Source: Eucalyptus grandis (Eukaryota; Streptophyta; Magnoliopsida; Myrtales; Myrtaceae). Taken from it: a DNA stretch of 64,000 nt. A program made the translations under genes and the position numbers. The notes below the pieces were generated by a model that was not told the origin of the DNA, did not search any database, and saw only the letters and a list, made by a program, of their open reading frames with translations. Positions 1-13,219 of the stretch are shown here, piece by piece; the stretch's first letter is position 1, and each line of letters starts with the position of its first letter. The stretch covers positions 6,510,001 to 6,574,000 of the forward strand of contig NC_052613.1 of the NCBI RefSeq assembly GCF_016545825.1, written 5' to 3'.

Positions 1-170
1 TATTTTGTTCACATATGATCTCTTACGATATAACTCAATCGTAATTCAATCTGCAACAACCAACAATATAGAGAGGCACGTGAAAAATGCATGTACTATC
101 TCTGTTAGAAGCGCGTTGTAAAAGTCTGGTACTTTTTTTAAGGAAATTGCCAAAAGAGAGCCAAAATCCC

Positions 171-228
171 AGCCTGTCAATCCAGAGTTCGAGCCTGTCA
201 ATCTAAAGTCCAAGCCTGTCAATATATC
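171..228. repeat. Short tandem repeat, three ~21-bp units
   Basis: The word AGCCTGTCAAT occurs at 171, 192 and 213, each followed by a related AT-rich tail, giving a period of 21 bases. It is a small imperfect minisatellite with no visible coding role. Confidence 0.75.
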
Positions 229-1350
229 TAGCCGGACCTATTTTTACTAATAAGCTTAAATTAATGAGTAATGAGCCAATTAAAATATATTAAGATTTCT
301 TTAACACAACTTACATGTGTATTATAACAACCTCTATAAATGATGAACAATTGAGAGAGCCACTAAGTATATTTCATCTCTTCGACGGATTTAGCAAATA
401 TCGATTTCATTATTGCCTATCTTGATATTCATTTTTTTATCCATAAAAGGAATAAGAGAAATGTCCATTCCTTACATATATCGGGGGTTTTCTAGTTTCT
501 CGAAATAAAGTAGGTAGAGTCTTAAGGTGCTTGTGTAAATGGGTGATAGGCAAATGAATTATCCCTTAAGAGATATGACATAATGTGAAGCAACTAATAT
601 AATTTCTTAACTTAAAATTTTTAAGCAAAGACGGGTTCAAACAGATATACTAACAAGCTCAGACTTATGATTTCTCTAATGATCTCCTCAAATGAAGGTA
701 TGCGATTTCTATCATATCGATATCGTATAGATCTTTGGATGCTTCTTGACTTTTCTTGAGGTTTTATGTGGAAACAAATGTACTGCAATATGATCCATGA
801 AGTTTCATTGTAACCTCCGTCTAACATAACCCTAAGACAATGAATTCTTCTTTAATTATATGTCTCCAGCTCCAATTCCGGGTACAATGACACAAAACCA
901 TTTAATATAGAGGTGAAGACAAATGGAGAGGCAGTGTATAACCCTCGTCCTCACACTATCCAACCTAAAACACTGCATTTGGCTTTGCACAATTCCACAG
1001 ATTTCGTGCCTTATTCATCATGGATAGCAATTGTCTATCACTTTCGTAGATAAATTAGGAATTTCTTTTGAAATTTGGTACAAAAACAAATATTGCAGAT
1101 ATATTATATGCATCCCAATATTCTGATTAGTAATATAACCCCTTATTTATACAAAATTTCCCCTTTTCTCTACGTATTTTATATATTTATTTGCGCAGTA
1201 GTACGGAAGAATTTAATATAGCGCATAAATGTAGAAGGCAAATAATTTCACACTTTTTTGTTATTGTTTTTCTTTCGTTGTGTCATCACAATCATTAATT
1301 AATGGGCCCAAGCCCAATAATATGGTCTTACTCAGTGAGCCAGATGCCCC

Positions 1351-1374
1351 TCTCTCTCTCTCTCTCTCTCTCTC
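1351..1374. repeat. (TC)n microsatellite
   Basis: An uninterrupted run of TC dinucleotides. Such runs recur across this window. Confidence 0.9.
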
Positions 1375-4018
1375 CCCTCCTGTCACCATGCAACACGTAT
1401 TATACATTGATAAAAAAAAAATGCATTAATTAGAAAAACTAAAAAACAAGGCCTAATATTTCTGCCTTATCTTCCAGAAGATGTGGGACTAATTGCACAT
1501 ATCATCTTCCTAAAGGGACCATCGACAAGAGAATGTGAATCTAAAGCCAACGTTTGTGCCGTCATATGGTGGCTCTGTTTTCAAGAGAGGAGGTGAGGAA
1601 ACCTAGCTCATGCGGGGGTTTCTTTTCTGGAGAAATCTCCTACATGATGGTTGCTCGCCACAGCTATCAAGTCTCGCCTCATTATCGGCTCACCTGTGGG
1701 ATTTCAAATTGAGCCTAATTGGTTTGATTCAATGTAAACACGATCGCCTCTTGTCGAAGTAGGTACATGTCACCCGTTTGATGCGCATGCACATATAACG
1801 ACCCGTGATGGAGGTATGCATCCAATAGCATGTAAATCTATGATGCAATATGTTCAAATACATTGATTTGAGTTCGAACCGATAACGAGTCATTTGGTAC
1901 ATCAAGGCTATACAAATAGTGCAGATTTGATTCTGTGATGTGATTGGAGGCACCTACATCCACTCGGCAAAAATTGAGCGGAGAAAATATTTCCGAATTA
2001 GTATGTGAATAGTTAGGAGGAGTAAATTATATGATTGTTTCGATTTGCATAGAAAAGGAAGGATGCTACCTTAACCATACATGGCATGCCCTATCAAACT
2101 CCCCTCGAACATTGAGAGAAAGTACAGGGATGGATATTGTTCTCTAAAGTGGTTTTGTTAGTACAAAAGGAGACAGGCATAAGTTAGATTGGATTAATGA
2201 TTGATGCTTAAGATATCTAAGTACATAATTAGTTTGGTTTGCTTAATCAATAAATGATTTTCTTTCACGTCAAATGTATGTGATCAATCTAAAGTTACTT
2301 TCCCTAGTCGCAACATACCACATGACGCACGATTTTTCCAGCAACTTTATAATGGAGGATTTAACTAAGTGATTATAGCAAATATTTTGCTAATAAATTG
2401 TAGAAAAAATACATATTTTCTCTGTTGAATGTTGCAATCAATCTATAATCTCGAGATTTGAAAAATAGGATGAGTTGGCTTGTATAAAGCTCTTAATGGC
2501 CATTGTGGTCCATGTCCGCAAAAAGGAATATTTAAGTGTGAGTGTGATCGCATAACAACCTATGATATTTGAAAAAATAAAATAAATTTAAAACTATTTG
2601 AGTTAAAAATATCACATAAAAAACCCTGTAAATATCAAGAAATAACAATCAATATTCAGTATATCCAATAAAGTTCGTCAATTTATGAAAAATATTTTTA
2701 ATCATCTATTATCATTCTGGTGATTTTTCTTTTATTTTTATTTCTTTTTTTTAACTAAAATTACTATCTTAATACATATTTTTACATCTTTATTGCAATA
2801 TTATTGAAGCTTCTACACACACCATCTCTTGCTCCAGTTTAATATCAATTTCTTTTTCTCGTAAAGATGTTAAAGTATGAGGCCGCTAATATTTTACTAT
2901 TGTGTCATGACTGTTTATATAACGTATTAAATATGGTAATATAACTAAAAAATACAACAACAAAAATGATCACGATACAACTGTATTATAATCTATAAAT
3001 TTAGTACAAATAATTAACTTCAAACATCAAAAAATGCAAAATATACTAACAAACAAATGTTGGCAATGAAATTTTCATAGAAAAGGAAATAATACATGAA
3101 TGTTTCTATTCTAAAAATATAAACAGAGGAAATTCTGGATATGCATAGTCGATTAAAGAAATATTGTGATTTTCTTTAAAATTTAGTAAGATGACCATGT
3201 GTTAATTCTCTCTGCGACGCATTACCATGAATGATGAGATATACATCAACTCTTGTTGAAATAAAAGGATAGACAACATCGGTTACAATATAAAATTAGG
3301 GAGAATTTGCATAAAGAGGGGAAACTGAATTTATCGAATTGGAAAATGATCTTGAAAAAATCACCTCTAACTCGCTATAAGTTCATATGAGCAAATGGAA
3401 GATAGAAGAAAACATTATAAATATTTACAAAAATAGCTTGCTCCCCTTCTTCTCAATAATTCGATGGCGCAAATGTGAACATTTCGACAAACGAAAGAAA
3501 GCTATCAAGAGAGGGTAATTTACATCCTCACTTATGTTTCCATGGTTATTGTTATTGATATTATTTTACTGGATTGAAATGTTGCGTGTACTTGTACAAT
3601 GAGTCCATAAATATTACAATTTTACGGTTCATAGTTTCTTTTAATCAGAGGACAAATTAAACATGATGGGGTTCGGATCCACTATCAATAAAACTTCCCA
3701 TAAACTTAAGCGAAGAAGTTGATTGATATGAATATTTATTTCATTAGATTTTTCTGCATATATTTCTCTTGCAAAAATTCACATCGACACAACTATTTAA
3801 AGAAGTATAACAAACATTGTCTATAGCTAGTCAATAAGTTTTAGTCGAGACTAGAATTAAACTCGAGCTCGAGCTCATATTCTAAATGTACACAACAAGT
3901 TTATCTGTTCATTTATATCTATAAGTATGATTAAAAAATAACAAAATATATAATTACTCAACTAGCCTTGCGAGCTGCTCAAGTAAGATATTTTAAAGTT
4001 CGAGCTCCATTGAATTAA

Positions 4019-4521
4019 GGGTTAATACCTTAAAAAACCTCAAACCGGTACACTTGTGACAAATTTACCCCAAACTATTTTTTTGACCATAAAAAACCCC
4101 AAACTGGTACACCTGTGACAAATTTACCCCAACTAACTATAAAAACCCTAAACTAGTACATTTATGACAAATTTACCCAAAATTAATTTATTCGACCACA
4201 AAAAACCCAAAACCGATAAATTTGTGACTAATATACCCTCCGAAAATTAGATTAATACCACAAAAATCACAAAATTATAAACTATGACAAACAGAGTGTA
4301 AAATCCCAAATTGATATACCGGTCAATTGTCATGTGTTATTTAACTTTATAATTTAACAAGAAAATTTAACTAAAATTAATAGAGGGTAAATTTGTCACA
4401 AGTGTACTAGTTTAGAGTAAATTTGTCAAACGTATACCAGTTTGGGGTTTTTGGTGGTCAAAAATAGTTTGGGGTAAATTTATCACAAAATACCGCTTTT
4501 GGTTTTTCAATGCATTAACCC
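4019..4521. mobile_element. Mutator-like MITE with 9-bp target-site duplication
   Basis: A 503-bp non-coding element. It begins GGGTTAATACC and ends in the inverse form, GCATTAACCC. Both arms carry repeats of a ~40-bp word built around CCAAACTGGTACACTTGTG and ACAAATTTACCCC, in opposite orientation in the two halves, so the element can fold into a long hairpin. It is flanked by identical 9-bp direct repeats TTGAATTAA at 4010-4018 and 4522-4530. A 9-bp target duplication is the hallmark of Mutator-like transposition. It has no coding capacity and must have been moved in trans. A close relative lies at 38560-39060. Confidence 0.88.
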
Positions 4522-5382
4522 TTGAATTAACTACTCTAGCTCGATGTAAACTCAAAAAGAATCTAACAAAGTTCAAGTTACTTACGAGTTGAACTATAGT
4601 AGATCACGAGTAGATTAACTTGCTTCTATCTCCACCAGTATGCTAACTTCTCAAATTGTGTCCTTTTTCAATTATTGGTTCCGTAGATTATGACGGTGTG
4701 TTCCCCCATTAATTCACATTAGGTTCTTCTTAAAAGGTGTCCAACTATATCTAAGAAAGATTAATTAAACTGGTTGTACATAAAACGTCAAAAATGATAC
4801 TTTGGAAATGCAAAACTTTTTCTATATGGACATTTAGTCAGTGCCCCTAAAGCATACATTGGTTTTCACCAAAAAAGAAAAAAAAAAAAAATCATTGGTA
4901 GTATCGTTCGCACTGCACCAATTTGCTACTTGAATTGACCTGTAAAGATTTTGACCGACTGATATGACAGGCATTTGTTACGTGTCCCTAAACCATTTTC
5001 CAGATTTCAAATTGCATTTGCTCCCTCAATCGACGTACTTGCATTGACGTAAAACGCTACTTTATCTAATAACGGAAACCCTAACCCTCGACAAGTCACA
5101 TTGTAGTAAGTAAGCAAAGCCTACTTGGAATCTTCACATTGGAGGCGTCATCAAACAAATGAAAAGGACAAATGTGTACCAAAGGGGTGTGCATTTTGTA
5201 ATCGTCGAGTGTTGATAAAATCTGATCCCTTACGTCATGTCTCAATTCACTTAGTCACCACACTATCTGCTCAGACAATTTACTATTTTGCTTTTAATTC
5301 GAAGTTAATATTGGAAGCAACATATATTTATTTTAAGCTATCGTGACCAGCCGTTGGAACTTGAAATCCTTACGTAATTTCT

Positions 5383-5383
<1 letters not shown>

Positions 5384-5419
<36 letters not shown>
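5384..5419. repeat. (CT)n microsatellite
   Basis: About 18 uninterrupted CT units in intergenic DNA. Confidence 0.9.
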
Positions 5420-5423
<4 letters not shown>

Positions 5424-5563
5424 CATCTTTTGTCTTAAATTACCAGGGCAATTTGCACGAACGCGGTAGTTTCTCTAAACCTATTTTCGCATAAGTGGGC
5501 AATAAATTTGTGAACAATTCGTTAATCATCGAAGAGCGAGTAGCCCACAAAAATTTAATGGGT

Positions 5564-5617
5564 TCTTAAAGCCTAGAAGTTTTTTTTTTTTTTGGTCAGT
5601 CTTAAAGCCTAGAAGTT
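5564..5617. mobile_element. Ultra-truncated retroposon scar with 18-bp target-site duplication
   Basis: Two identical 18-bp direct repeats (TCTTAAAGCCTAGAAGTT at 5564-5581 and 5600-5617) flank an 18-bp insert made of a T run followed by GGTCAG. On the minus strand this is a few bases plus a poly(A) tail, with a duplication of the length produced by target-primed reverse transcription. The simplest reading is a LINE- or SINE-driven insertion truncated almost to its tail. A replication-slippage origin is possible but would not explain the homopolymer placement as well. Confidence 0.65.
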
Positions 5618-6239
5618 AATCAGCACAATTCTCTTGTTTTTCCTCTTAACAGATGATGCATTTTCAAGACTCAATAATGACTGCGACGGGGTGTCCTCCG
5701 CTATTCCATCTGTAAAACTTTTAAGGCCGAACGGTAAAATTATTGCACCGCCAAGAGAGAGTCCAATTTTCAATACAGGAGCAAATAAACCCTTCACATC
5801 CCCATAAGTAAAAGAGAGACAAAATTAAATTGTCCGTATACAAAGAAGCTAACCAAAACACAATTAGCCCAAATAAGTTTGCCCGAAGGACAGAACAGTT
5901 GCTGTGCCATTCATGTTGTGTTCGCCAGACCTAGACTGAAACATAGTAATTACTATGGATCTCTTGAACATTGTATGTGTGTTGTGGCAGAGAAAAAACG
6001 TATTTTTTTTTTACAGCACCGTCACCAAAAGTATATAAAAAGAAACACCAGTGACCCGTAGTTGACAAAGTTTCTACTGTGAATCGCGGATAAATTCACT
6101 GAGGGTAACTGCTTGCTTCTTGAAACACACCCGTTTGAAATAACAAAAGTAAACAAGGGTTTCTTGGACTTTCTTTTCTTTCTCGGTGCCAACACGGTGC
6201 CCGTATTCAATGCCACACGGCTTTGTGAGGCGCACAGTG

Positions 6240-6242
<3 letters not shown>

Positions 6243-6275
<33 letters not shown>
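6243..6275. repeat. (GA)n microsatellite in the MYB promoter
   Basis: An uninterrupted GA run about 170-200 bases upstream of the putative TATA box. GAGA-type runs are frequent in plant promoters, but a function here is only a guess. Confidence 0.85.
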
Positions 6276-6277
<2 letters not shown>

Positions 6278-6440
6278 TAAGCATAGCTGACTTTTTGCAA
6301 GCAAGAGAGTAAATGCTCATTGCTGTCCGTTTTGACTACTTTGGAGTGTAATGTGTGTATGTGGGTGTGTTATCCTTTTTTTTACCTCTTTCTGGGTCAG
6401 CGTCTAAGTCGCCCTTTGTTCTTTTCCTGATCCGTCTCTC

Positions 6441-6449
6441 TATATATAT
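6441..6449 (+). promoter_or_regulatory. Putative TATA box of the MYB gene
   Basis: TATATATAT lies about 130 bases upstream of the MYB start codon and leaves room for a leader of roughly 100 bases. The leader ends in a GAAA-rich stretch just before the ATG. This is pattern-based only; no transcript evidence is available. Confidence 0.5.
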
Positions 6450-6579
6450 GTGATAGCAGACAAAGAGCGACCCCTAACTTGGACGCTTGTCTCTCTGCGC
6501 AATTTCCTCATACAGAGAGATATATCCGAGAAGAAGAAGAGAAGATTTGTGAGCGTTCCACTAGAAAGAAAGAAAGAAA

Positions 6580-6758
6580 ATGGGAAGACCACCATGCTGT
6601 GACAAGATTGGAGTGAAGAAAGGTCCGTGGACTCCAGAAGAAGACATCATCCTGGTCTCTTACATTCAGGATCATGGACCTGGGAATTGGAGATCTGTTC
6701 CCACCAATACAGGTACCATACAGATTTTATGCATTTTTCTTTTGCAAATTCCGTCTTC

Positions 6759-6796
<38 letters not shown>

Positions 6797-8190
6797 GTTG
6801 TGAGCTTTCCCTTTCCCCGTTCCACTCCACTTTGTTTCTTTGGGGGTCTCATCTTGATATTGCCGATGCTCTCCTTTAGTTGGTTTGTTCATTAAATTCT
6901 TGGGTATTAATGGGCTTGCACCTGTAGCTCCCTCACTTGGGTCTGCCATTTTCCTTTTTCTCGAATTAATAACATGTAAAGGGTTAAGATTCATTTTCAT
7001 TCTCTGTCTCTCTCCATCGACTTATTATTTCTTTGTTTTGTTTGGTGGTGTTTCAAAAGGTTTGCTTAGATGCAGCAAGAGCTGCAGGCTTAGATGGACT
7101 AATTACCTCAGGCCTGGCATCAAGCGTGGCAACTTCACTGATCATGAGGAAAAGATGATCGTCCATCTTCAGGCCCTTCTTGGTAACAGGTAAAGAAAAA
7201 ACTAAATACCCTAATTCAAAATTTCTAATTGATCCTATCTAACTTTGCAAATACCAAAAGGGATTGATACACTTCCAAACTAATTACCATATCCTCATAA
7301 TTTAATTAATTCATCTTCTTATGTGTGAAAGGAATAATAAATCATGGTTTTGTTCTTCTAAATCTTTCTTTTTCAGGTGGGCAGCTATAGCTTCTTATCT
7401 TCCACAGAGGACTGACAATGACATCAAGAACTACTGGAACACCCACTTGAAGAAGAAGCTCAAGAAGCTCCAACCAGGCCTGGACGGCCATGGCCATGAA
7501 GAGTTCAGATCCAGCTCCCACTCCATCTCAAAGGGTCAGTGGGAGAGGAGGCTACAGACAGACATCCAAATGGCCAAACAAGCTCTCTGCGAGGCTTTGT
7601 CTCTGGACAAATCATCAACAAGCCCTTTGGCCGACTCAAAACCATCTGATCATGATGGCCACAACATTGATTCTGGTAACGGTACTAGACCATCATACCC
7701 GTCAACGGCATCATCCTGCACTTATGCATCAAATACAGAGAACATAGCAAGATTGCTTGAAGGGTGGATGAAGAACTCCGCCAAATCAGCCCAAGCCACA
7801 AAATCATCCCCAGGGCCTAATCACAACGCTGCTCAAGATTATTCCTTCAACAGTTTCATTCCAACTAGCGGTTCAAGCTCAAGTGAAGGTGCAACAACGC
7901 CGGATCACCATCAGGGCCCCGAGTACTCGCTGCTCAGCTTCAATTCTTCGGTCTCTGACGGCTCTCAATCGGTGGCATCGGTGCCTGATGAGAAACCGAA
8001 CTTGACGCCAGACCAAGGGTGTGTCTTCCAGGAGGAAAACAAGCCAGTTTTGGACCAGATCCACCACCAGCAAGTGCCTCTCACATTGCTGGAGAAATGG
8101 CTCTTTGATGATGGAGCAATAGTAGCTCCTCAGGACCAAGAGGATCAGCTCAATAGCATGTCATTAGACGAGGATACTGCTTTGTTTTGA
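6580..8190 (+). CDS. R2R3-MYB transcription factor, subgroup 1 (MYB30/60/94/96/306-like)
   Basis: Three exons, 6580-6712, 7060-7189 and 7377-8190, give a 358-residue nuclear DNA-binding protein. Both introns are GT-AG and sit where R2R3-MYB genes usually carry them. The protein opens [21 protein letters not shown]2 has its tryptophans at about residues 17, 37 and 57; R3 has Phe70, Trp89 and Trp108. The bHLH-contact signature of R3 is absent. The serine-rich C-terminus holds LLEKWLFDD, a mark of subgroup 1. Members of this group control cuticular wax synthesis, stomatal responses and ABA or drought signalling, so that is the inferred role. Intron 1 carries a (TC)n run. Neighbouring genes suggest orthology to the MYB94/MYB31 group, but only a tree would settle the member. 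Confidence 0.95.
6763..6793. repeat. (TC)n microsatellite inside MYB intron 1
   Basis: About 15 TC units in the first intron, 50 bases after the donor site. It is probably length-polymorphic between individuals. Confidence 0.9.
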
Positions 8191-9505
8191 GTTGAAGTTT
8201 TGGACAAACGAAACAAGGGGAAATTGTCAGATGTTTTTATTTTCTTTCTTCTATGTTTCTTCTCTTTTTCAAGGATTTAGGAAATGGAGTTGCGTAGGAG
8301 TTGCTATATCTTCCTATAAGCCTAAGCCAAGAATTATAACTGACTACCCTGGCCTTATGGAAGATCACAGAAAAGTGTAAATTAAGCAAATCTATATGTG
8401 GATATGCTATATGTACTCAAAACTACCATAAATAAATCTTTGTGTCGCCACTTTTGTAATATTATCACACCTCCTTCGTACTGCATGATCTCAACGAAGA
8501 TTAAAATATTTCTAACACATGCGTGCAAATTAGGTGATAATTGAATCCTTGCTCAAAATTCATGTCAAACTTGGATCTATCCATGGTGATGAGACACTGT
8601 ACATCCGGTTGCCTGCACATCATTGATTAATGAGCAAATAAAACAAATGAAGACTTAAGATACTATAGATTATGTCTTAGCCAAAACCAAACTAAAGACA
8701 AAGCTAGTGAGATACACATGGCAGGTTTTGCAGCTGAATTAATCCAAAATTAGGGTTTGACCGGCAGCTGACTGAATCTAAAGTATATCTCATTTCAGGC
8801 AAGCGTCTAATTTTATTCATTGTTTTGCCGCCCTTCGGGTAGATGGAGAGGGTTTAACTTATGGCTTAATGTTAGATGACCCTAGAAAGGATTTCTGGTA
8901 CATGTGAAGTTAATTTTGCCAGTAGGATAAAAACTGTTGATCCTTTTCTAGGTTGCTTTCGCCAACTTTAATGTTTATTCAATATCTCTATCTAGTTAGT
9001 TGTTACATAAAATCAATATTTTGAAAATTGAACATTTCATCGTTAAGTAATTTTAACAAGTGTGCACTTGTTAAGAAGACTCGTATTCACAAATTTAGGG
9101 CCAGTTAAGTGTCTCAAATTTGTAAGGGAGATCTGATTTTAACTTGAAAGTAATAATGACTTGTATTTTAATTTAAAGGTACTCTAGTTTAACAAACAGG
9201 TGTATATATAAGTATGCATATTGCAATTCTTTATCTTCGCAAATGTGACACCTTGCTCTCTTTTATATCATGCTAAACACCGTAGGAGACTTGACTCAAG
9301 TCACAACTTGAAACTTACCCAAGTTAGGGTTATTATCAGCTCATTGCCTTTAGTAATTAATCATCAAATTAGCCATGCACGTATGTATCAAATTTGTGTA
9401 AGTTAATTACGTTCTTGGAGTAATGATACAATAGCCAATGCATCACTCCCTATCGCCTAAACATAGCTTGTAGTTATAGGCACTGTTTGTACTGTGGAAT
9501 CTCTA

Positions 9506-9509
<4 letters not shown>

Positions 9510-9537
<28 letters not shown>
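9510..9537. repeat. (TC)n microsatellite
   Basis: An uninterrupted TC run in intergenic DNA. Confidence 0.9.
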
Positions 9538-9541
<4 letters not shown>

Positions 9542-10755
9542 AATTGTTGTATTTGTGGATGAAGGAGAAGCAACGTGGAGAATCAAACCCAAAATTTGCC
9601 TTGGGAATATGCATAATGAGGGTCATAAATGAGAACATGTGAGGGTTTTTGACTTTTTGCGTTCTTTTTCATTTTGCAACAGACTCTCTTGACCTGCCGT
9701 CACGTTCATTGTAGCCCAATCTGTGAAAAACAGCCATCTCACAATACTCTACCCATAGGTTTCTCATGAACAGTATCATCAATTTGCAAGGCAAAAAACC
9801 CAAAAGGAGAGAACAAAAGGCCAGATGCAAATTGTTCATGAACAATTTATATGCAACCTGTGTCCACAGTCCACAGAGCAATTTTCATTGTAATGGCTCA
9901 TCATGTGATAAACAATGTGATGATTTTGCGTATTAATCTCCACATGTACTTTGTATTCTTAGCATTATTCAACAGATTAGAAGAAAAAAGGAGGAAGAGA
10001 AAAAAGAAGAATAGCGGCCCACAGATGGGGTACAGCTCTTGCTTTAATTCACCCACTTGAATTGTCAAAACCCCAGAAAAGTATTTATTAAGCCGTGTTC
10101 CTTTTCCAAGTTTCACAGGCTGGTAGATAACAATATAGACTTTAATTTTACCAGCTTGCACAGAAGAAAAGTCACAGTTCCACCATGAAAAACTGAAAAA
10201 TGGAAAAGAAGCGCTGAACTTTCCCACTAAGTTCCATGAGTATTTAAGAGGAAAGGACCTTCCTTCCCAATTGGTCATTAAATTTGGAGGTATGGGATCA
10301 TGAGAGCCCATGTTCATCAGATAAATTAATATTACAGCTAGCCTAACAAAGTATTTTACTTGATCACGGTGTCACGTGGTGTAATCGTTCAATCGCATTA
10401 CTTATGTAAAAAAATACATACACCCCAACTAGTTTTGTGTTTTGAATTTTAGGAAACTCTCCATAAAATTAACTTACTTCTTCACGTGTCACTATCGCGT
10501 GATGTATCTGACATATAAAATGATTAGATCCTTGTTCATATTATGGCTCTCTGTCCTGTTAGAAATACTGTCCAGAAACTTAGTACTTGTTCTCTAGATG
10601 GACCATACACAGTTGGGACTCGATACTTTCTCCATCATGCATATCTCTAATTTCCTTGGCCGGTGGGACAGAACCATGTGCCCGTTTAAGAGAGGCCAAC
10701 TTGCTTATATCCCAGCAAAAAGGTTATGTATTTTTAAAGAACCATGTGAGAGAGT

Positions 10756-10777
10756 GAGAGAGAGAGAGAGAGAGAGA
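10756..10777. repeat. (GA)n microsatellite
   Basis: An uninterrupted GA run in intergenic DNA. Confidence 0.88.
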
Positions 10778-12554
10778 TCAAATGCTACACGTACAAGACA
10801 AAGAAGATAATCCATGGTCCCCATGATGTGCGCACAGTATTCTTGCCTAAATACAAGTAGGCTCTCTCTCCTGATAGAAACCCCACAGTTGCTTTCTTCA
10901 CCACATAAAACCAATAAGGAAGAAAAGCTTTATACGTGCATTTATGAATACACAATGCAGAAAAAAGTATTCAATTTTCTCTTTTTCCTTATAAGGACAT
11001 TGTCGTAGAAGACCATATCATAGAGACACCCAAAATGAGTTATTCAATTTCTGTACTGCTTATTAAAACACATGCCTGTCCATTCCCAGTTCACGTGGAT
11101 TTTTTACACGCGTCCAAGCCAAAGAGACCTCCCCAACTCATACGCGTCATCAATGATACAAGCACAAAAATAGCTAAGCTTTTTCAGCCGACTTTCATGC
11201 AGATTTTTCTTCCTTCCGTTTCGGGATTTTACGTCCCGTTTATGTCGGCTGGGTCGATTGAAACACCATGGCTATTTAGCATATGTTAGCCAAAGTAGTA
11301 AAGAGAGATGTGAGGCTTTGTACCTTCTCGCAATCGGTTCTCGCTCGGCTTACTATCGTATGGGAAATCTTTAACTTACTATAATACCAAGTCAATATCG
11401 AAGCAAAAGGGATCACTGCTAGACCTCGTAAAATACTTCGTCTCGCACGTAAGATTTCTATCAACCACACCATTATAGAATGAATACACAGACATTTTAA
11501 TCTCTTTGGACGACTTGGTAACATACTCAAAAATTTTCTCATTAGCAAAATGGAAGAGATTACTCAAGTATATAGATTGCATTTCTATCCATTCATATTT
11601 TTAGCACTAAACATAAGGTTTTAGGGGGCTTGAGCTGCACTGTTAATTAAATAGCCACTTGATGAAGCACCCGATGCCTATGTCTATTAATAATTATCGA
11701 GAAAAGTATAAGCTTCCATTCATCAATTCCGAGCAGGTGTTAGATAGATAAAATTGCACCCTAAGATTGAAAAGTCGGAGATTGGTGACACGGGATCGTT
11801 TTGTCCGTGTCAAGTTTCGGACGATGCTGATGTGGACTCCCTATATGGCAACTGACACTAAGAGACGAAAGCTAGGGGAGCGAATGAGAATAGATACCCC
11901 AGTAGTCGTAAACAATGGATACTAGGTGCTATCCGTATTGACCCGTGTAATGCTGTAGCTAACATGTTAAATATCCTGTCTGGGGAGTACGTTTACAAGA
12001 ATGAAACTCAAAGAAATTAATGGGGGCCCAACTTTCTATTCACTCGTGGGATTTGGGTGGTCCGAAGGGGACCCCCACGGCTCTTCTCTTCTCGAGAATT
12101 TATACATCCCTTATCAATGTATGGACAACTATCTCTCAAGCATAGGTTTAGGTTTGGCCTCAATGGGAAAATAAAGTGGAGCATCTAACAACGTATCTTC
12201 ACTAATCAAGAACTACGAAATCACCCCTTTCATTTTAGGGTGACGGAGGGATCGTACCATTCAACCCTTTTTTTCATGCTTTTTCTATTTTTATCCATGA
12301 ATCCTTTACATATACTTATTAAATTGGAAGTATTATCCAGGCCAACTTAATCGAACAAATGTATGGCCCTCGATTGCAAAGAGTTAACAGACCATTGTAT
12401 AGGAAGCCGTATCTTGAGTACATTGATAGGGCCTCGACAAATGTTGAATGGAGAACTTAATTTTTGGCATGCTATGGCATGCTACATATCCAGATGACTA
12501 ATTTTTAGATGGGAATTTTTCTTGTAAACTTTGGCCAATTAATCAATAAATTTT

Positions 12555-12715
12555 GTTGGGCCAAAAATCTCAAATGAACCTTCGCATTGGGCCCACTCAA
12601 AGTTATTGGGCTCTGACTGGATGGTCTTCCTCTATTGGGCTATCTTGAGCCCATTAGGTCCAGCCTACAGTCACAATAAGGTCCGACCAGTTTAAAATAG
12701 TCCCCGGCCCATTGT
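12555..12715. promoter_or_regulatory. Cluster of site II (TGGGCC/T) motifs, orphan promoter-like
   Basis: TTGGGCC, TTGGGCCC, TTGGGCTC, TTGGGCTA, AGCCCATT and GGCCCATT occur within about 160 bases, on both strands. Site II motifs (TGGGCC/T) are known in promoters of plant housekeeping and translation genes, often in multiple copies. No convincing gene follows: an ATG at about 12771 opens only a frame of about a dozen codons. It may be the surviving promoter of a lost gene. Confidence 0.4.
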
Positions 12716-13219
12716 GGTCTCGCCGATTCGCTTTCGTACATTGGGTTCCCTTTCTGGGAAGTGAACTGCAATGGCCGACACCTTTTCACTTTGGATCCTT
12801 CCTGTTGCTTTTTAGTTTTTACTTTTACTACAAGGATTCCTTTTTCTTTTCTTTTTTCCCTTCTGTTCCAAGAAATTTCAATGAGCGTCAAGCATGTCAC
12901 TTGAGGAAGAAAGATTAAGATTTTCAGAGGTAAAAAAATTGCATTGATTTGATATCCGGCTCTTTAATACAAGCCCTTGGTCATAAGGGTATCAGAAAGG
13001 TCCGAACCAATCCGACAAAGTTCGAGCCTTCCGGTCGATTCTCCTTTTGATCCGGATAATTTGTGAAATAATCGGGCATCATGAGGGTTGTTCGTTTTTG
13101 GCTATAGACTTGAACAGAACTGAAACACATCAACACTAAACCCTCTCATAGATTCTCGCTCAACAGCAACCACAATGACAGACGTTGTCTCGGGCGTGTT
13201 TCCTCCAAGCAGTTAAGAG

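Larger units (their letters stand above)
1..4018. other. Gene-free AT-rich stretch
   Basis: No open reading frame here resembles a known protein, and most long frames begin at non-ATG codons. The stretch holds a 21-bp tandem motif near 171-228, a (TC)n microsatellite at 1351-1374 and long AT-rich tracts (about 2530-3100). I see no RNA gene. Confidence 0.6.
4522..6440. other. Gene-free stretch upstream of the MYB gene
   Basis: No supported gene. It contains (CT)n at 5384-5419, a poly(T) retroposon scar at 5564-5617 and (GA)n at 6243-6275. The last few hundred bases are presumably the MYB promoter. Confidence 0.6.

Noticed and set aside
6647..7000. 117-codon minus-strand frame across the MYB first exon and intron
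   Set aside because: It is antisense to a clear MYB exon and is kept open by the (TC)n run; it resembles no protein.
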